From assembly GCF_000718025.1 (NCBI RefSeq), contig NZ_JODS01000026.1, positions 1-64,000 on the forward strand: a stretch of 64,000 bases of DNA, given 5' to 3'. The notes under the pieces were generated by a model. It had not been told where the DNA came from and searched no databases. It was given only the letters and a program-made list of their open reading frames with translations. Positions within the stretch are counted from its first letter, which is position 1. Each line of letters opens with the position of its first letter. The translations under genes were made by a program, and so were the position numbers. Source of the DNA: Kitasatospora purpeofusca (GTDB taxonomy: Bacteria > Actinomycetota > Actinomycetes > Streptomycetales > Streptomycetaceae). This document shows positions 53,340 to 61,556 of this stretch, piece after piece.

Positions 53340-54752
53340 ATGGCTAAGGCACCCGTTCTCACCCCCCAGGCGGAAGACTTCCCGCGCTGGTACCAGGACC
53401 TCATCAACAAGGCCGAGCTGGCCGACAACGGTCCGGTGCGCGGCACCATGGTCATCCGACCGTACGGCTACGGCCTGTGGGAGCGGATGCAGCAGGAGAT
53501 GGACGCCCGGATCAAGAAGGCGGGTGCCCAGAACGCCTACTTCCCGATGTTCATCCCGCAGTCGTACCTGACCAAGGAGGCCGAGCACGTCGAGGGCTTC
53601 GCCCCCGAGCTCGCGGTGGTCACCCACGGCGGTGGCAAGCAGCTGGACGAGCCGGTCGTCGTCCGGCCGACCTCCGAGACCATCATCAACGAGTACTTCT
53701 CGAAGTGGGTGCAGAGTCACCGCGACCTGCCCCTGCTGATCAACCAGTGGGCCAACGTGGTCCGTTGGGAGCTGCGTCCGCGCGTCTTCCTGCGCACCAC
53801 CGAGTTCCTCTGGCAGGAGGGCCACACGGCCCACGCCACCTACGAGGACGCGCGCGACTACGCCTCGATGATCCACACCCAGGTCTACGGCGACTTCATG
53901 ACCAACGTGCTCGGCATCGACGTCGTGCTCGGCCGCAAGACCGCCAAGGAGCGCTTCGCGGGCGCCATCAACACCCTCACCCTCGAGGGCATGATGGGCG
54001 ACGGCAAGGCGCTGCAGATGGGCACCAGCCACGAGCTGGGCCAGAACTTCGCCAAGGCGTTCAACACCACCTACCAGCTCCAGGGTGCCGAGCGCGAGTA
54101 CGTCTGGCAGACCTCCTGGGGCGTCTCGACCCGTATGGTCGGCGGCCTGATCATGTCCCACGGCGACGACAACGGCCTGCGCGTCCCGCCGCGGCTCGCC
54201 GCCGTCCAGGCCGTCGTGCTCGCCATCAAGGGCGACGACGCGGTGATCGCCAAGGTCCGTGAGATCGGTGCCGCTCTGGAGGCCGCCGGCATCCGCGTGG
54301 TCGTCGACGACCGCACCGACACCCCGTTCGGCCGCCGCGCGGTCGACTGGGAGCTCAAGGGCGTTCCGCTGCGGATCGAGGTCGGCCCGCGCGACCTGGA
54401 GAACGGCACGGCCATGCTGGCCCGCCGGATCCCGGGCGGCAAGGAGCCGGTCTCGATCGACTCGCTGGTGTCGATCCTCCCGGGCATCCTGGACGAGGAC
54501 CAGGCCCTGCTGCTGCGTCAGTCGCGCGAGCGCCGCGAGGCCCGCACGGTGGACGTGACCAACCTGGACGAGGCCGTCGAGGCCGCCGCCACCGGCTGGG
54601 GCCGGATCTCCTGGGCCGAGCTGGGCCCGGAGGGCGAGGCCAAGCTGGCCGAGCAGGGCGTTTCGGTCCGCTGCATCGTGGCCGCCGACGGCTCGGTGCC
54701 GCAGACGGACGACCAGGACGGCAACATCGCGATCGTCGCGCGCGCCTACTGA
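53340..54752 (+). CDS. proS: Prolyl-tRNA synthetase, archaeal/eukaryotic type
   Basis: ProRS charges tRNA-Pro. The 470-residue enzyme has VRGTMVIRPYGYGLWERMQQ, class II motif 2 around RTTEFLWQEGHTAHA, VVRPTSETIINEYF and the motif 3 region. It lacks the editing insertion of about 180 residues found between motifs 2 and 3 in ordinary bacterial ProRS, and matches the short archaeal/eukaryote-like form. It ends in AIVARAY, resembling the C-terminal Tyr of that class. Whether it is the only ProRS or a second copy cannot be told from the window; at this place in S. coelicolor I do not recall a proS. Confidence 0.93.
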   Translation: MAKAPVLTPQAEDFPRWYQDLINKAELADNGPVRGTMVIRPYGYGLWERMQQEMDARIKKAGAQNAYFPMFIPQSYLTKEAEHVEGFAPELAVVTHGGGKQLDEPVVVRPTSETIINEYFSKWVQSHRDLPLLINQWANVVRWELRPRVFLRTTEFLWQEGHTAHATYEDARDYASMIHTQVYGDFMTNVLGIDVVLGRKTAKERFAGAINTLTLEGMMGDGKALQMGTSHELGQNFAKAFNTTYQLQGAEREYVWQTSWGVSTRMVGGLIMSHGDDNGLRVPPRLAAVQAVVLAIKGDDAVIAKVREIGAALEAAGIRVVVDDRTDTPFGRRAVDWELKGVPLRIEVGPRDLENGTAMLARRIPGGKEPVSIDSLVSILPGILDEDQALLLRQSRERREARTVDVTNLDEAVEAAATGWGRISWAELGPEGEAKLAEQGVSVRCIVAADGSVPQTDDQDGNIAIVARAY

Positions 54753-55296
54753 CCGTTCGGTGGCTTCCGCGGCAGCGTCCGCGATCGCTTCCGGGCGGTG
54801 TCCGGGGTGGCGTCCGAGGTGGCGTCCGGGGCGGTGTCCGGGGTGGCTTCCGGTGGTGTCCGCGGCGCTTCCCGTGCGCGAAGGATGTTGCCGTAAAACG
54901 ATGCCCGGCGACGCGTTCTGACGGTTCTCGACCTTGCCGACAGGAAATTCGAACGTCCGATGAGCGGTGTTGTTCCACGGACGTCTCACCTGTCGACATC
55001 CCTACTGGTCGGTCAACTGCCGGTATTAACGGAATAGCGGTACGGTGTACGGCCCGTGGCCCTGTCAACTCGACAGGACCGCGGGCCGTACGTCCTGGGG
55101 GCGACAGCCCGTCTCCGGGCGGAATTGACGAGGCGCCCGTCGAGCTCGACGGGGCCCGAACCTGTAGGGGGTTGGTCTTGCGTCAGATCCGGAACGCGCA
55201 TTTCGCGCGAGGTCGCACATTCCTGAGAGTTTCCTGGGAAATCCCGGGGAACGGGAACACGCGGAACATCAGCTCCTACTCCATCGTTGGTCTAGC
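54753..55296. promoter_or_regulatory. 544-bp region after proS: tandem repeats and long stem-loop
   Basis: No gene is apparent. Near proS (54796-54866) a GGTGTCCGGGGTGGCGTCC-like unit repeats imperfectly. Further on a 20-bp stem with one internal mismatch (55047-55091) forms, and the sequence from 54890 to 55040 is AT-richer. The last 100 bases before the GTG at 55297 probably hold that gene's promoter. Confidence 0.45.
55047..55091 (+). terminator. Long stem-loop upstream of the SprT-like gene
   Basis: GTACGGCCCG (55047-55056) pairs with CGGGCCGTAC (55082-55091), and TGGCCCTGTC (55057-55066) pairs with GACAGGACCG (55072-55081) apart from a mismatch and a wobble, around a five-base loop. It could terminate transcription or act as a leader structure; 294 bases separate it from proS. 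Confidence 0.5.
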
Positions 55297-55875
55297 GTGA
55301 GCACGACACAGCCCCTCGTTCTCGCGGCCGAACTGGCCGCCGCCTGGAGTGACATCCAGGCCTACCACCAGGACCTCCCCGACCTCGCCTCGCCCGAGGC
55401 GCTGATCGGCGAGTCCTCCTCGGCCTGTGGCACCCGGCTCGGTTTCGAGCGGCTGCTCCACGAGGCTGCCCACGGTCTGGCCGCGGCCCGGGACATCCGG
55501 GACACCTCGCGCGCCGGCCGCTACCACAACCGGCGCTTCCTGCTCCTGGCCTCCGAGCTGGGCCTGGCGCACCCGGTCGAACCGCACGCCAGTAGCGGCT
55601 TCTCCCAGGTGACCATGCTCAAGGAGACCCGCGAGCGGTACGCCGACACCATCGAACGCCTGGACCGCGCCCTCGGCGCGCACCAGGAGGCGGTGGCCGG
55701 CGAGGGTGCCTCGCGCGCCTTCCGCGGCCCGGCCGCCCGGCACGGCTCCTCCGGGGGCGGCGTCCGGGTGAAGGCGGTCTGCGGCTGCGGGCGCAACGTC
55801 CGGGTCGTCCCGTCGGTGCTCGCCCAGGCGTCCATCGTCTGCGGCGCGTGCCAGCAGCCGTTCAAGATCGCGTAA
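55297..55875 (+). CDS. SprT-like putative metalloprotease with C-terminal zinc ribbon
   Basis: The 192-residue protein has LLHEAAHGLAAARDIRDTSR with an HEXXH zinc-protease motif (about 54-58), followed by GRYHNRRFLLLASELGL, and a C-terminal zinc ribbon CGCG and CGAC (about 165-187). This resembles the SprT-like families found in actinobacterial and phage genomes. The segment before HEXXH (about 50 residues) seems shorter than in those proteins as I recall them, so it may be trimmed or a divergent subfamily. GTG at 55297 has no clear ribosome site. Substrate and role are unknown. Confidence 0.75.
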   Translation: MSTTQPLVLAAELAAAWSDIQAYHQDLPDLASPEALIGESSSACGTRLGFERLLHEAAHGLAAARDIRDTSRAGRYHNRRFLLLASELGLAHPVEPHASSGFSQVTMLKETRERYADTIERLDRALGAHQEAVAGEGASRAFRGPAARHGSSGGGVRVKAVCGCGRNVRVVPSVLAQASIVCGACQQPFKIA

Positions 55876-56388
55876 CGCGGGTCGCGTCACGCGAGCGGTG
55901 CAACGCGCGTTGCGCAGTCCGGGTCGAGTGATCCGGGTCGCGCAGTTCACGTGATTGCGCAGTTCGGGAAGTTCCGGGACTCGGGGAGACCTGAGGCCCG
56001 GGGAACCAGGAGAGCCGGCCGGCGACTGTGCGGGCAGTGGTCCGGCCGCAGTGACGAACGGTGACCGCAAGGGGATCCGCAGGGGGTCTGCGGATGTCCG
56101 CGGGCGATCGGCCGACAGTCGGCCGGTGGTCCGGGAGGCGGTCCACCGCGATCCGCCAGGGAGGTGCGCCGCGAAGGCGCACGTGTTGGGCTGACCGGGA
56201 GCGGGGGCTCCCGGTCGACCTGTTTTCGGGGGTAGGGCGCCCTTGTGGCAGAATGGACCGCTGAGTACCCGGCAGCCGGGCAGGACCCCTCTCTCCTACG
56301 GCTGGCGTGTCCCTTGAACGGCCCACCACGCAACCCCACGCGAGGGCAGGGCCGCTCACCCACGTCAACACCAGGAGAATCCACTCCC
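55876..56388 (+). promoter_or_regulatory. 513-bp region before rpsP, with ribosomal-protein leader
   Basis: No gene is seen. The first part holds three spaced copies of GCGCAGT (55910-55970). A likely rpsP promoter ends near CAGAAT (56250s), giving a leader of about 130 nt with CCCGGCAGCCGGG and pyrimidine-rich stretches ahead of AGGAGAA. The structured leader suggests post-transcriptional control, but I cannot name a known element. Confidence 0.4.
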
Positions 56389-56811
56389 GTGGCAGTCAAG
56401 ATCAAGCTGAAGCGTCTCGGCAAGATTCGCTCCCCGCACTACCGCATCATCGTCGCCGACGCCCGCACCAAGCGTGACGGCCGTGCGATCGAGGAGATCG
56501 GCCTCTACCAGCCGACCTACAACCCCTCGAAGATCGAGGTCGACAGCGACCGCGCCCAGTACTGGCTGTCCGTCGGCGCCCAGCCGACCGAGCCCGTGCT
56601 CGCGATCCTGAAGCTGACCGGCGACTGGCAGAAGTTCAAGGGCCTGCCGGCCCCGGCGCCGCTGCTGGTTGCCGAGCCGAAGGTCGAGGACTTCTCGCAC
56701 CTGTTCGCCAAGGCCGTCGCTGGCTTCGAGGACGCCACCACCGGTGTCGCCATCACCCCGAAGGCCAAGAAGTCGGACAAGGCCGAGGCCGACGCCGACG
56801 CCGAGGCCTGA
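56389..56811 (+). CDS. rpsP: 30S ribosomal protein S16
   Basis: S16 (140 residues) has the conserved start MAVKIKLKRLGKIRSPHYRI, IVADARTKRDGRAIEEIGLY and the SDRAQYWLSVGAQPT segment. After about residue 85 it carries an actinobacterial extension ending in Ala/Asp/Glu-rich sequence. GTG at 56389 follows AGGAGAA. It leads the rpsP-khpA-rimM-trmD-rplS group; khpA starts two bases past its stop. Confidence 0.97.
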   Translation: MAVKIKLKRLGKIRSPHYRIIVADARTKRDGRAIEEIGLYQPTYNPSKIEVDSDRAQYWLSVGAQPTEPVLAILKLTGDWQKFKGLPAPAPLLVAEPKVEDFSHLFAKAVAGFEDATTGVAITPKAKKSDKAEADADAEA

Positions 56812-56813
56812 GC

Positions 56814-57053
56814 GTGATCGAGGATGCCCTCGACCACTTGGTGAAGGGCATTGTCGAGCACCCCGACGAGGTGCAGGTGCGCTCGCGCAACCTGCGTCGG
56901 GGCAACACCATCGAGGTGCGGGTGCACCCCGATGACCTCGGCAAGGTGATCGGCCGGGGTGGTCGTACGGCTCGTGCTCTGCGCACGGTCGTCGGCGCCC
57001 TCGGCGGTCGCAACGTCCGGGTCGACCTGGTCGACGTGGACAACATTCGCTGA
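56814..57053 (+). CDS. khpA: KH-domain RNA-binding protein KhpA
   Basis: The 79-residue protein is a single KH domain with the GxxG loop in LGKVIGRGGRTARALRTVV. KhpA-type proteins bind RNA and act with KhpB in several bacteria. GTG at 56814 is two bases after rpsP. The location between rpsP and rimM is standard. Confidence 0.94.
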   Translation: MIEDALDHLVKGIVEHPDEVQVRSRNLRRGNTIEVRVHPDDLGKVIGRGGRTARALRTVVGALGGRNVRVDLVDVDNIR

Positions 57054-57185
57054 TCCGGCTGCTCGTTCAGCCGTCAGGGTTTCGAGGCCGGCCGGGACGC
57101 ATGTCGTCCCGGCCGGCTTTCGCCGTTCCGGCGGCAAATCCGTAACTCCGCAACTCCGCAGCACTCATCCAGGAGAACGATCACC

Positions 57186-57824
57186 GTGCAGCTCGTCGTC
57201 GGCAAGATCGGCCGCGCCCACGGCATCAAGGGGGACGTCAGCGTCGAGGTCCGCACCGACGAGCCCGAGCTCCGGCTCGGGCCCGGTGCCGTCCTGTTCA
57301 CCGACCCGGCCTCCGCGGGTCCGCTGACCGTCGAGTCGGGCAAGGTCCACAGCGGGCGGCTGCTGCTGCGGTTCGCCGGCGTCAAGGACCGCAACGCCGC
57401 CGAGGAGCTGCGGGGCACGATCCTGATCGCCGAGGTGGACCCGGAGGAGCGTCCGGACGACCCGGAGGAGTACTACGACCACCAGCTGATCGGCCTGGAC
57501 GTCGTCCTGCTCGACGGCACCCTGGTCGGTGAGCTCACCGAGGTGGTCCACCTGCCGTACCAGGACCTGCTCACGGTGCGGAAGCCGGACGGTACGGAGG
57601 CGCTGGTGCCCTTCGTCACCCGGATCGTGCCGACCATCGACCTGGAGAACCAGCGCGCGGTGATCGACCCGCCGGTCGGGCTGATCGACCTGGGCCAGGC
57701 CGAGGTCGCGGCCGGTGACGGCACTGGTGACGGTGCTGCTGGTGACGGCGCTGGTGACGGCGCCGAGGCCGGTGCCGGTGACGACGCTGCTGCCGACGCC
57801 GGTGACGCGGAGGAATCGCGTTGA
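57186..57824 (+). CDS. rimM: Ribosome maturation factor RimM
   Basis: RimM assists 16S rRNA processing and binds S19. The 212-residue protein has the N-terminal domain start VVGKIGRAHGIKGDVSVEV, the PRC-barrel DHQLIGLDVVLLDG and EALVPFVTRIVPTIDLENQ. From about 172 a Gly/Asp/Ala repeat tail (DGTGDGAAGDGAGDGAEA) is unusual and probably disordered. GTG at 57186 begins the family start. Its last four bases overlap the TTG start of trmD. Confidence 0.94.
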   Translation: MQLVVGKIGRAHGIKGDVSVEVRTDEPELRLGPGAVLFTDPASAGPLTVESGKVHSGRLLLRFAGVKDRNAAEELRGTILIAEVDPEERPDDPEEYYDHQLIGLDVVLLDGTLVGELTEVVHLPYQDLLTVRKPDGTEALVPFVTRIVPTIDLENQRAVIDPPVGLIDLGQAEVAAGDGTGDGAAGDGAGDGAEAGAGDDAAADAGDAEESR

Positions 57825-58762
57825 GCACTGAGGAAGGCGCGGCGGCCGTGACGGCGGACGCGGGGGAGCCTGTGGGCGTGTCCGCGGAGTCGTCTGCGGA
57901 GTCGTCCGCGGTGTCGTCCGAGCGGCCCTCCGTGCGGGACGGGATGCGGATCGACGTCGTGTCGATCTTCCCCGAGTACCTGGAGCCGCTGAACATCTCG
58001 CTGGTCGGCAAGGCCCGCGCCCGCGGCCAGCTCGACGTGCACGTCCACGACCTGCGGGACTGGACGCACGACGTGCACCGGACCGTCGACGACAGTCCGT
58101 ACGGCGGCGGCCCCGGCATGGTGATGAAGCCCGAGCCGTGGGGCGAGGCCCTGGACGCGGTGCTCGGCCAGGGGCCGGAGGGCGAGGTGCCGACCCTGGT
58201 GGTGCCCACCCCCAGCGGCCGGCCGTTCACCCAGGAACTCGCGCAGGAGCTGGCCGGCCGGCCCTGGCTGGCGTTCACCCCGGCCCGGTACGAGGGCATC
58301 GACCGGCGGGTCATCGAGGAGGCGGCCACCCGGATGCCGGTGGTCGAGGCGTCGATCGGCGACTATGTGCTGGCCGGCGGCGAGGTCGCGGTGCTGGTCA
58401 TGGTCGAGGCGATCGCCCGGCTGCTGCCCGGCGTGCTCGGCAACGCCGAGTCCCACCGGGACGACTCCTTCGCGCCCGGCGCGATGGCCGACCTGCTGGA
58501 GGGGCCCGTCTACACCAAGCCCGCCGAGTGGCGCGGCCGCACCGTGCCGGACGTCCTGCTGAGCGGGAACCACGGCCGGATCGCCCGCTGGCGCCGCGAG
58601 CAGGCCTTCGCCCGCACGCTGGCGAACCGGGCGGACCTGGTGGCGCGCTGGCGGCACGCGGACTTCGACAAGAAGGACCGCGAGGCGCTCAGCGTGCTCG
58701 GCCTGGCCTGGGACGAGCACCTCGGCCGATTTCGGTCCGCGGCCGATGGTGTGGAAGAATAG
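57821..58762 (+). CDS. trmD: tRNA (guanine(37)-N1)-methyltransferase TrmD
   Basis: TrmD makes m1G37 and prevents frameshifting. The core starts RIDVVSIFPEYLEPL at about residue 43; the SPOUT knot motifs are PYGGGPGMVMKPEP, ARYEGIDRRV and SIGDYVLAGGEVAVLVMVEA. The TTG at 57821, with GGAGGA six bases upstream, adds an Ala/Ser/Glu-rich extension of about 41 residues whose codons keep full third-position G/C bias; an alternative ATG at 57944 would give a normal 272-residue enzyme. It is translationally coupled to rimM. Confidence 0.93.
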   Translation: MSTEEGAAAVTADAGEPVGVSAESSAESSAVSSERPSVRDGMRIDVVSIFPEYLEPLNISLVGKARARGQLDVHVHDLRDWTHDVHRTVDDSPYGGGPGMVMKPEPWGEALDAVLGQGPEGEVPTLVVPTPSGRPFTQELAQELAGRPWLAFTPARYEGIDRRVIEEAATRMPVVEASIGDYVLAGGEVAVLVMVEAIARLLPGVLGNAESHRDDSFAPGAMADLLEGPVYTKPAEWRGRTVPDVLLSGNHGRIARWRREQAFARTLANRADLVARWRHADFDKKDREALSVLGLAWDEHLGRFRSAADGVEE

Positions 58763-58916
58763 GCCGCTGCTGTCTGTCGCTGGGCTCCTCCCGTAGGGGT
58801 CACGTGGTCCGTCGCCCCCGCCACGGGGGGCTCGTCGGTAACCGGTGCGGCCCGCAGCGAACCCCATTTGTGACGACTTCCGTGGGCGGCCCGTGGCGCC
58901 TGCGATGGAGAGCAAC

Positions 58917-59267
58917 ATGAGCAACAAGCTCGCTGCTGTCGACGCGGCCTCGCTGCGTAGCGACATTCCGGCCTTCCGCGCCGGTGACACCCTGAAGGTT
59001 CACGTCCGGGTCATCGAGGGCAACCGCTCCCGTGTCCAGGTCTTCCAGGGCGTCGTCATCCGCCGTCACGGCGCCGGCATCGGTGAGACCTTCACCGTTC
59101 GCAAGGTCAGCTTCAACGTCGGTGTCGAGCGCACCTTCCCGGTGCACACCCCGATCGTCGAGAAGATCGAGGTCGTGACCCGCGGTGCGGTTCGCCGCGC
59201 CAAGCTGTACTACCTGCGTGACCTCCGCGGCAAGGCCGCGAAGATCAAGGAGAAGCGCGACCGCTGA
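58917..59267 (+). CDS. rplS: 50S ribosomal protein L19
   Basis: L19 (116 residues) lies at the 30S-50S interface. It contains IPAFRAGDTLKVHVRVIEGN, VFQGVVIRRHGAGIGETFTV and the C-terminal RRAKLYYLRDLRGKAAKIKE. ATG at 58917 has GGAG seven bases upstream and gives the normal family length. It follows trmD after a 154-bp leader, as usual. Confidence 0.97.
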   Translation: MSNKLAAVDAASLRSDIPAFRAGDTLKVHVRVIEGNRSRVQVFQGVVIRRHGAGIGETFTVRKVSFNVGVERTFPVHTPIVEKIEVVTRGAVRRAKLYYLRDLRGKAAKIKEKRDR

Positions 59268-59330
59268 TCCACCGGCCCCCGGCACTGCCGGGGGATCGGG
59301 ATCGCTCTGGGGGGCCGAGCTGCCGCACGG

Positions 59331-59336
59331 TAGGCT
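59331..59336 (+). promoter_or_regulatory. -10 box directly before sipW
   Basis: TAGGCT ends nine bases before the ATG at 59346, so a leader of only a few bases is expected. Confidence 0.45.
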
Positions 59337-59345
59337 CAGCCCCCG

Positions 59346-60296
59346 ATGAGCACGCACGAACCACCCGCGGACCGCGACGGCCGTCCCGCACCCACCGGTG
59401 CGGACTCGCCGACGCGGTCCGCGGTCGTTTCCGCGCCCGACGCCAGGGTGGCGCCCGATGCGGGGGAGGCGGTCGACCGGGGGCCGCAGGACGGCCCGGG
59501 CGCCGCGGGTCCGTCGGGCGCCTCGGACGGGCTGGACGGTCTGGGCGGCTTGGACCGCGCGGCCGACGGGGCCGACGCGGACGGCGGGGCCACTGCGGAC
59601 GAGGACCCGGGGGAGGGCGGGCGCTCGCGCTCGCGCGAGCTGTTGCTGCTCACCGGTATCTGCCTGTTCGTACTGCTGCTGGTGAACGCCTTCGTGGCGC
59701 GCCCGTTCTCGGTGCCCTCCGAATCGATGGAGAACACCCTGCGCCCGGGTGACCGCCTGATCGTGAACAAGCTCTCCTACGCCTTCGGCGGCCATCCGCG
59801 CCGCGGCGACGTGGTCGTCTTCGACGGCACCGGCTCCTTTCTGCGCAAGCCCCTCGAACCCGCGGGCCTCGGGACCTCGCTGCGCTCCTTCGGCCGGGAG
59901 GTCGGACTGGTCCCGGCCGGTGACTCCGTCTACGTGAAGCGGGTCGTCGGCATCGGCGGCGACCGCGTCACCAGCGCCGGCCCGGGCCACCCGATCACCG
60001 TCAACGGTGTGCCGGTCGACGAGTCCGGCTTGCTCTTCCCGGGGGACGAGCCGTCCAATGTGGCCTTCGACGTGGTGGTGCCGCCCGGCAAGCTCTGGGT
60101 GATGGGCGACCACCGCAGTGCCTCCCGCGACTCCCGCGACCACCTCGGCGAACCGGGGGGCGGCTTCGTCCCGGAGTCCAAGGTGATCGGGCGGGCCGCC
60201 TGGGTGGTCTACCCGGTCGGACACTGGGCCGACCTGGACCGGCCGGACGCCTACGCCGCTGCAGAAGGGACGGGCGGCCATGGGGAGCAGGGGTAG
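59346..60296 (+). CDS. sipW: Type I signal peptidase, first of four (SipW position)
   Basis: Type I signal peptidases release secreted proteins by a Ser-Lys dyad. This 316-residue protein has a long acidic/Ala-rich cytoplasmic N-terminus (1-95), one TM helix (about 98-115), the Ser in PSESMENTLRPGD, the Lys in YVKRVVGIGGD and box E GDHRSASRDSRDH. It ends without a C-terminal TM helix, as described for SipW. It lies first in a sipW/X/Y/Z-like tandem array downstream of rplS; its end overlaps the next gene by 17 bases. Confidence 0.92.
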   Translation: MSTHEPPADRDGRPAPTGADSPTRSAVVSAPDARVAPDAGEAVDRGPQDGPGAAGPSGASDGLDGLGGLDRAADGADADGGATADEDPGEGGRSRSRELLLLTGICLFVLLLVNAFVARPFSVPSESMENTLRPGDRLIVNKLSYAFGGHPRRGDVVVFDGTGSFLRKPLEPAGLGTSLRSFGREVGLVPAGDSVYVKRVVGIGGDRVTSAGPGHPITVNGVPVDESGLLFPGDEPSNVAFDVVVPPGKLWVMGDHRSASRDSRDHLGEPGGGFVPESKVIGRAAWVVYPVGHWADLDRPDAYAAAEGTGGHGEQG

Positions 60297-61317
60297 GGGG
60301 CGGCTCGCCGACCGCCCGGACGCCGGCTCCGAGCCCTCGGCCGGAGCCGGCTCCGGCTCCGGGACGGTGGGCGGGTCCGGGACGGAAGCCGGGGCCGGGG
60401 AGCCCACCTGGGCCGGGACGCGGGAGGCCGGCGGATCGGTGGGCACTGCCGACGCAGCCGATGCCCCGGTGGTGCGCGGCCGCGCCGAGCGCCGCCGCAC
60501 CGCTCGCAGGGCGGCCCGTCGCCGCAGGCGCTCCCATCTGCGGGAGATCCCGCTGATCATCGTGGTGGCGCTGGTCGTCGCGCTGGTGATGAAGACCTTT
60601 CTGGTGCAGGTCTTCGTGATCCCCTCGGGATCGATGGAGCAGACGATCCTGATCGGGGACCGGGTTCTGGTCGACAAGTTCACTCCCTGGTTCGGCGCCG
60701 AGCCGGAGCGCGGCGAGGTCGTGGTGTTCAAGGACCCGGGCGGCTGGTTGGAGAACCAGCACGGGGCGTCGACGGACGGTGCGCTCCTGCGCGGGGCCAA
60801 GCAGGTGCTGACCTTCGTCGGACTGCTGCCCTCCGACAGCGAGCAGGACCTCATCAAGCGGGTGATCGGGGTCGGCGGCGACACGGTCGAGTGCTGCGAC
60901 GAGCAGGGCAGGCTCCTCCTCAACGGCAAGCCCCTGGACGAGCCCTACCTCGCGTCGGGCAATCCGCCGTCGCGGCAGCCGTTCAAGGTGAAGGTGCCGC
61001 CGGGGCGGCTCTGGGTGATGGGCGACCACCGGGACGTCTCCGCCGACTCCCGTTTCCACATGGGAAATCCGGGCCAAGGCACGATTCCGGTGAGCGGGGT
61101 GCTGGGGCGGGCGTTCATGATCGCCTGGCCGGTCGGCCGGGTTCATCAACTTGATGTGCCGGTTTCACTCTCCTCGGTGGCGCGGGGTCCGACGGACCCC
61201 GGAACTGCGCGGAACGCGGTGGGTGTTGACCCGATCCCTGAGGAACCTCCGCTCGTTATGGGTGTGTTGGGCATCCTTCCGCTCGTCGGCCGCCGGGTGG
61301 GACGACCCAGGCTGTAG
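60280..61317 (+). CDS. sipX: Type I signal peptidase, second of four (SipX position)
   Basis: The 345-residue enzyme has a long Gly/Ala/Arg-rich N-terminus (1-87), a TM helix (about 90-107, IPLIIVVALVVALVMKTFLV), catalytic Ser in PSGSMEQTILIGD, Lys in LIKRVIGVGGD and box E GDHRDVSADSR. The C-terminus has only a short hydrophobic stretch, LVMGVLGILPLV, perhaps a weak anchor. It overlaps sipW, so the two are translationally coupled. It shares WFGAEPERGEVVVF with the third peptidase, suggesting recent duplication of the pair. Confidence 0.92.
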   Translation: MGSRGRGRLADRPDAGSEPSAGAGSGSGTVGGSGTEAGAGEPTWAGTREAGGSVGTADAADAPVVRGRAERRRTARRAARRRRRSHLREIPLIIVVALVVALVMKTFLVQVFVIPSGSMEQTILIGDRVLVDKFTPWFGAEPERGEVVVFKDPGGWLENQHGASTDGALLRGAKQVLTFVGLLPSDSEQDLIKRVIGVGGDTVECCDEQGRLLLNGKPLDEPYLASGNPPSRQPFKVKVPPGRLWVMGDHRDVSADSRFHMGNPGQGTIPVSGVLGRAFMIAWPVGRVHQLDVPVSLSSVARGPTDPGTARNAVGVDPIPEEPPLVMGVLGILPLVGRRVGRPRL

Positions 61318-61556
61318 GCCCGGCCGGGCCGGTGGACGGTCGGAACGCGCGCGTGGGACCGCGAGCCGGATGTCCGGGAGTGATAGAGAAGTGCTGGGTG
61401 CGGCCGTTGCGACGAGCCGCGCCCGACGGCTGTGCCGGTGTCGGACACCCCGCAGGGGCGGTTCCGGCGGGCGCGGCCGATCGTGGAACGTGGTGCCCGC
61501 TGTGCGGCACTGTGAGCGCGGACGCGCAGGCGTCCGCACAGCAGGGAGGAGACGTT

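Noticed and set aside
55201..55296. CTGAGA in the region before the gene at 55297 as part of a TPP riboswitch
   Set aside because: The second conserved half of the TPP aptamer is missing, and the hit is the short hexamer alone.
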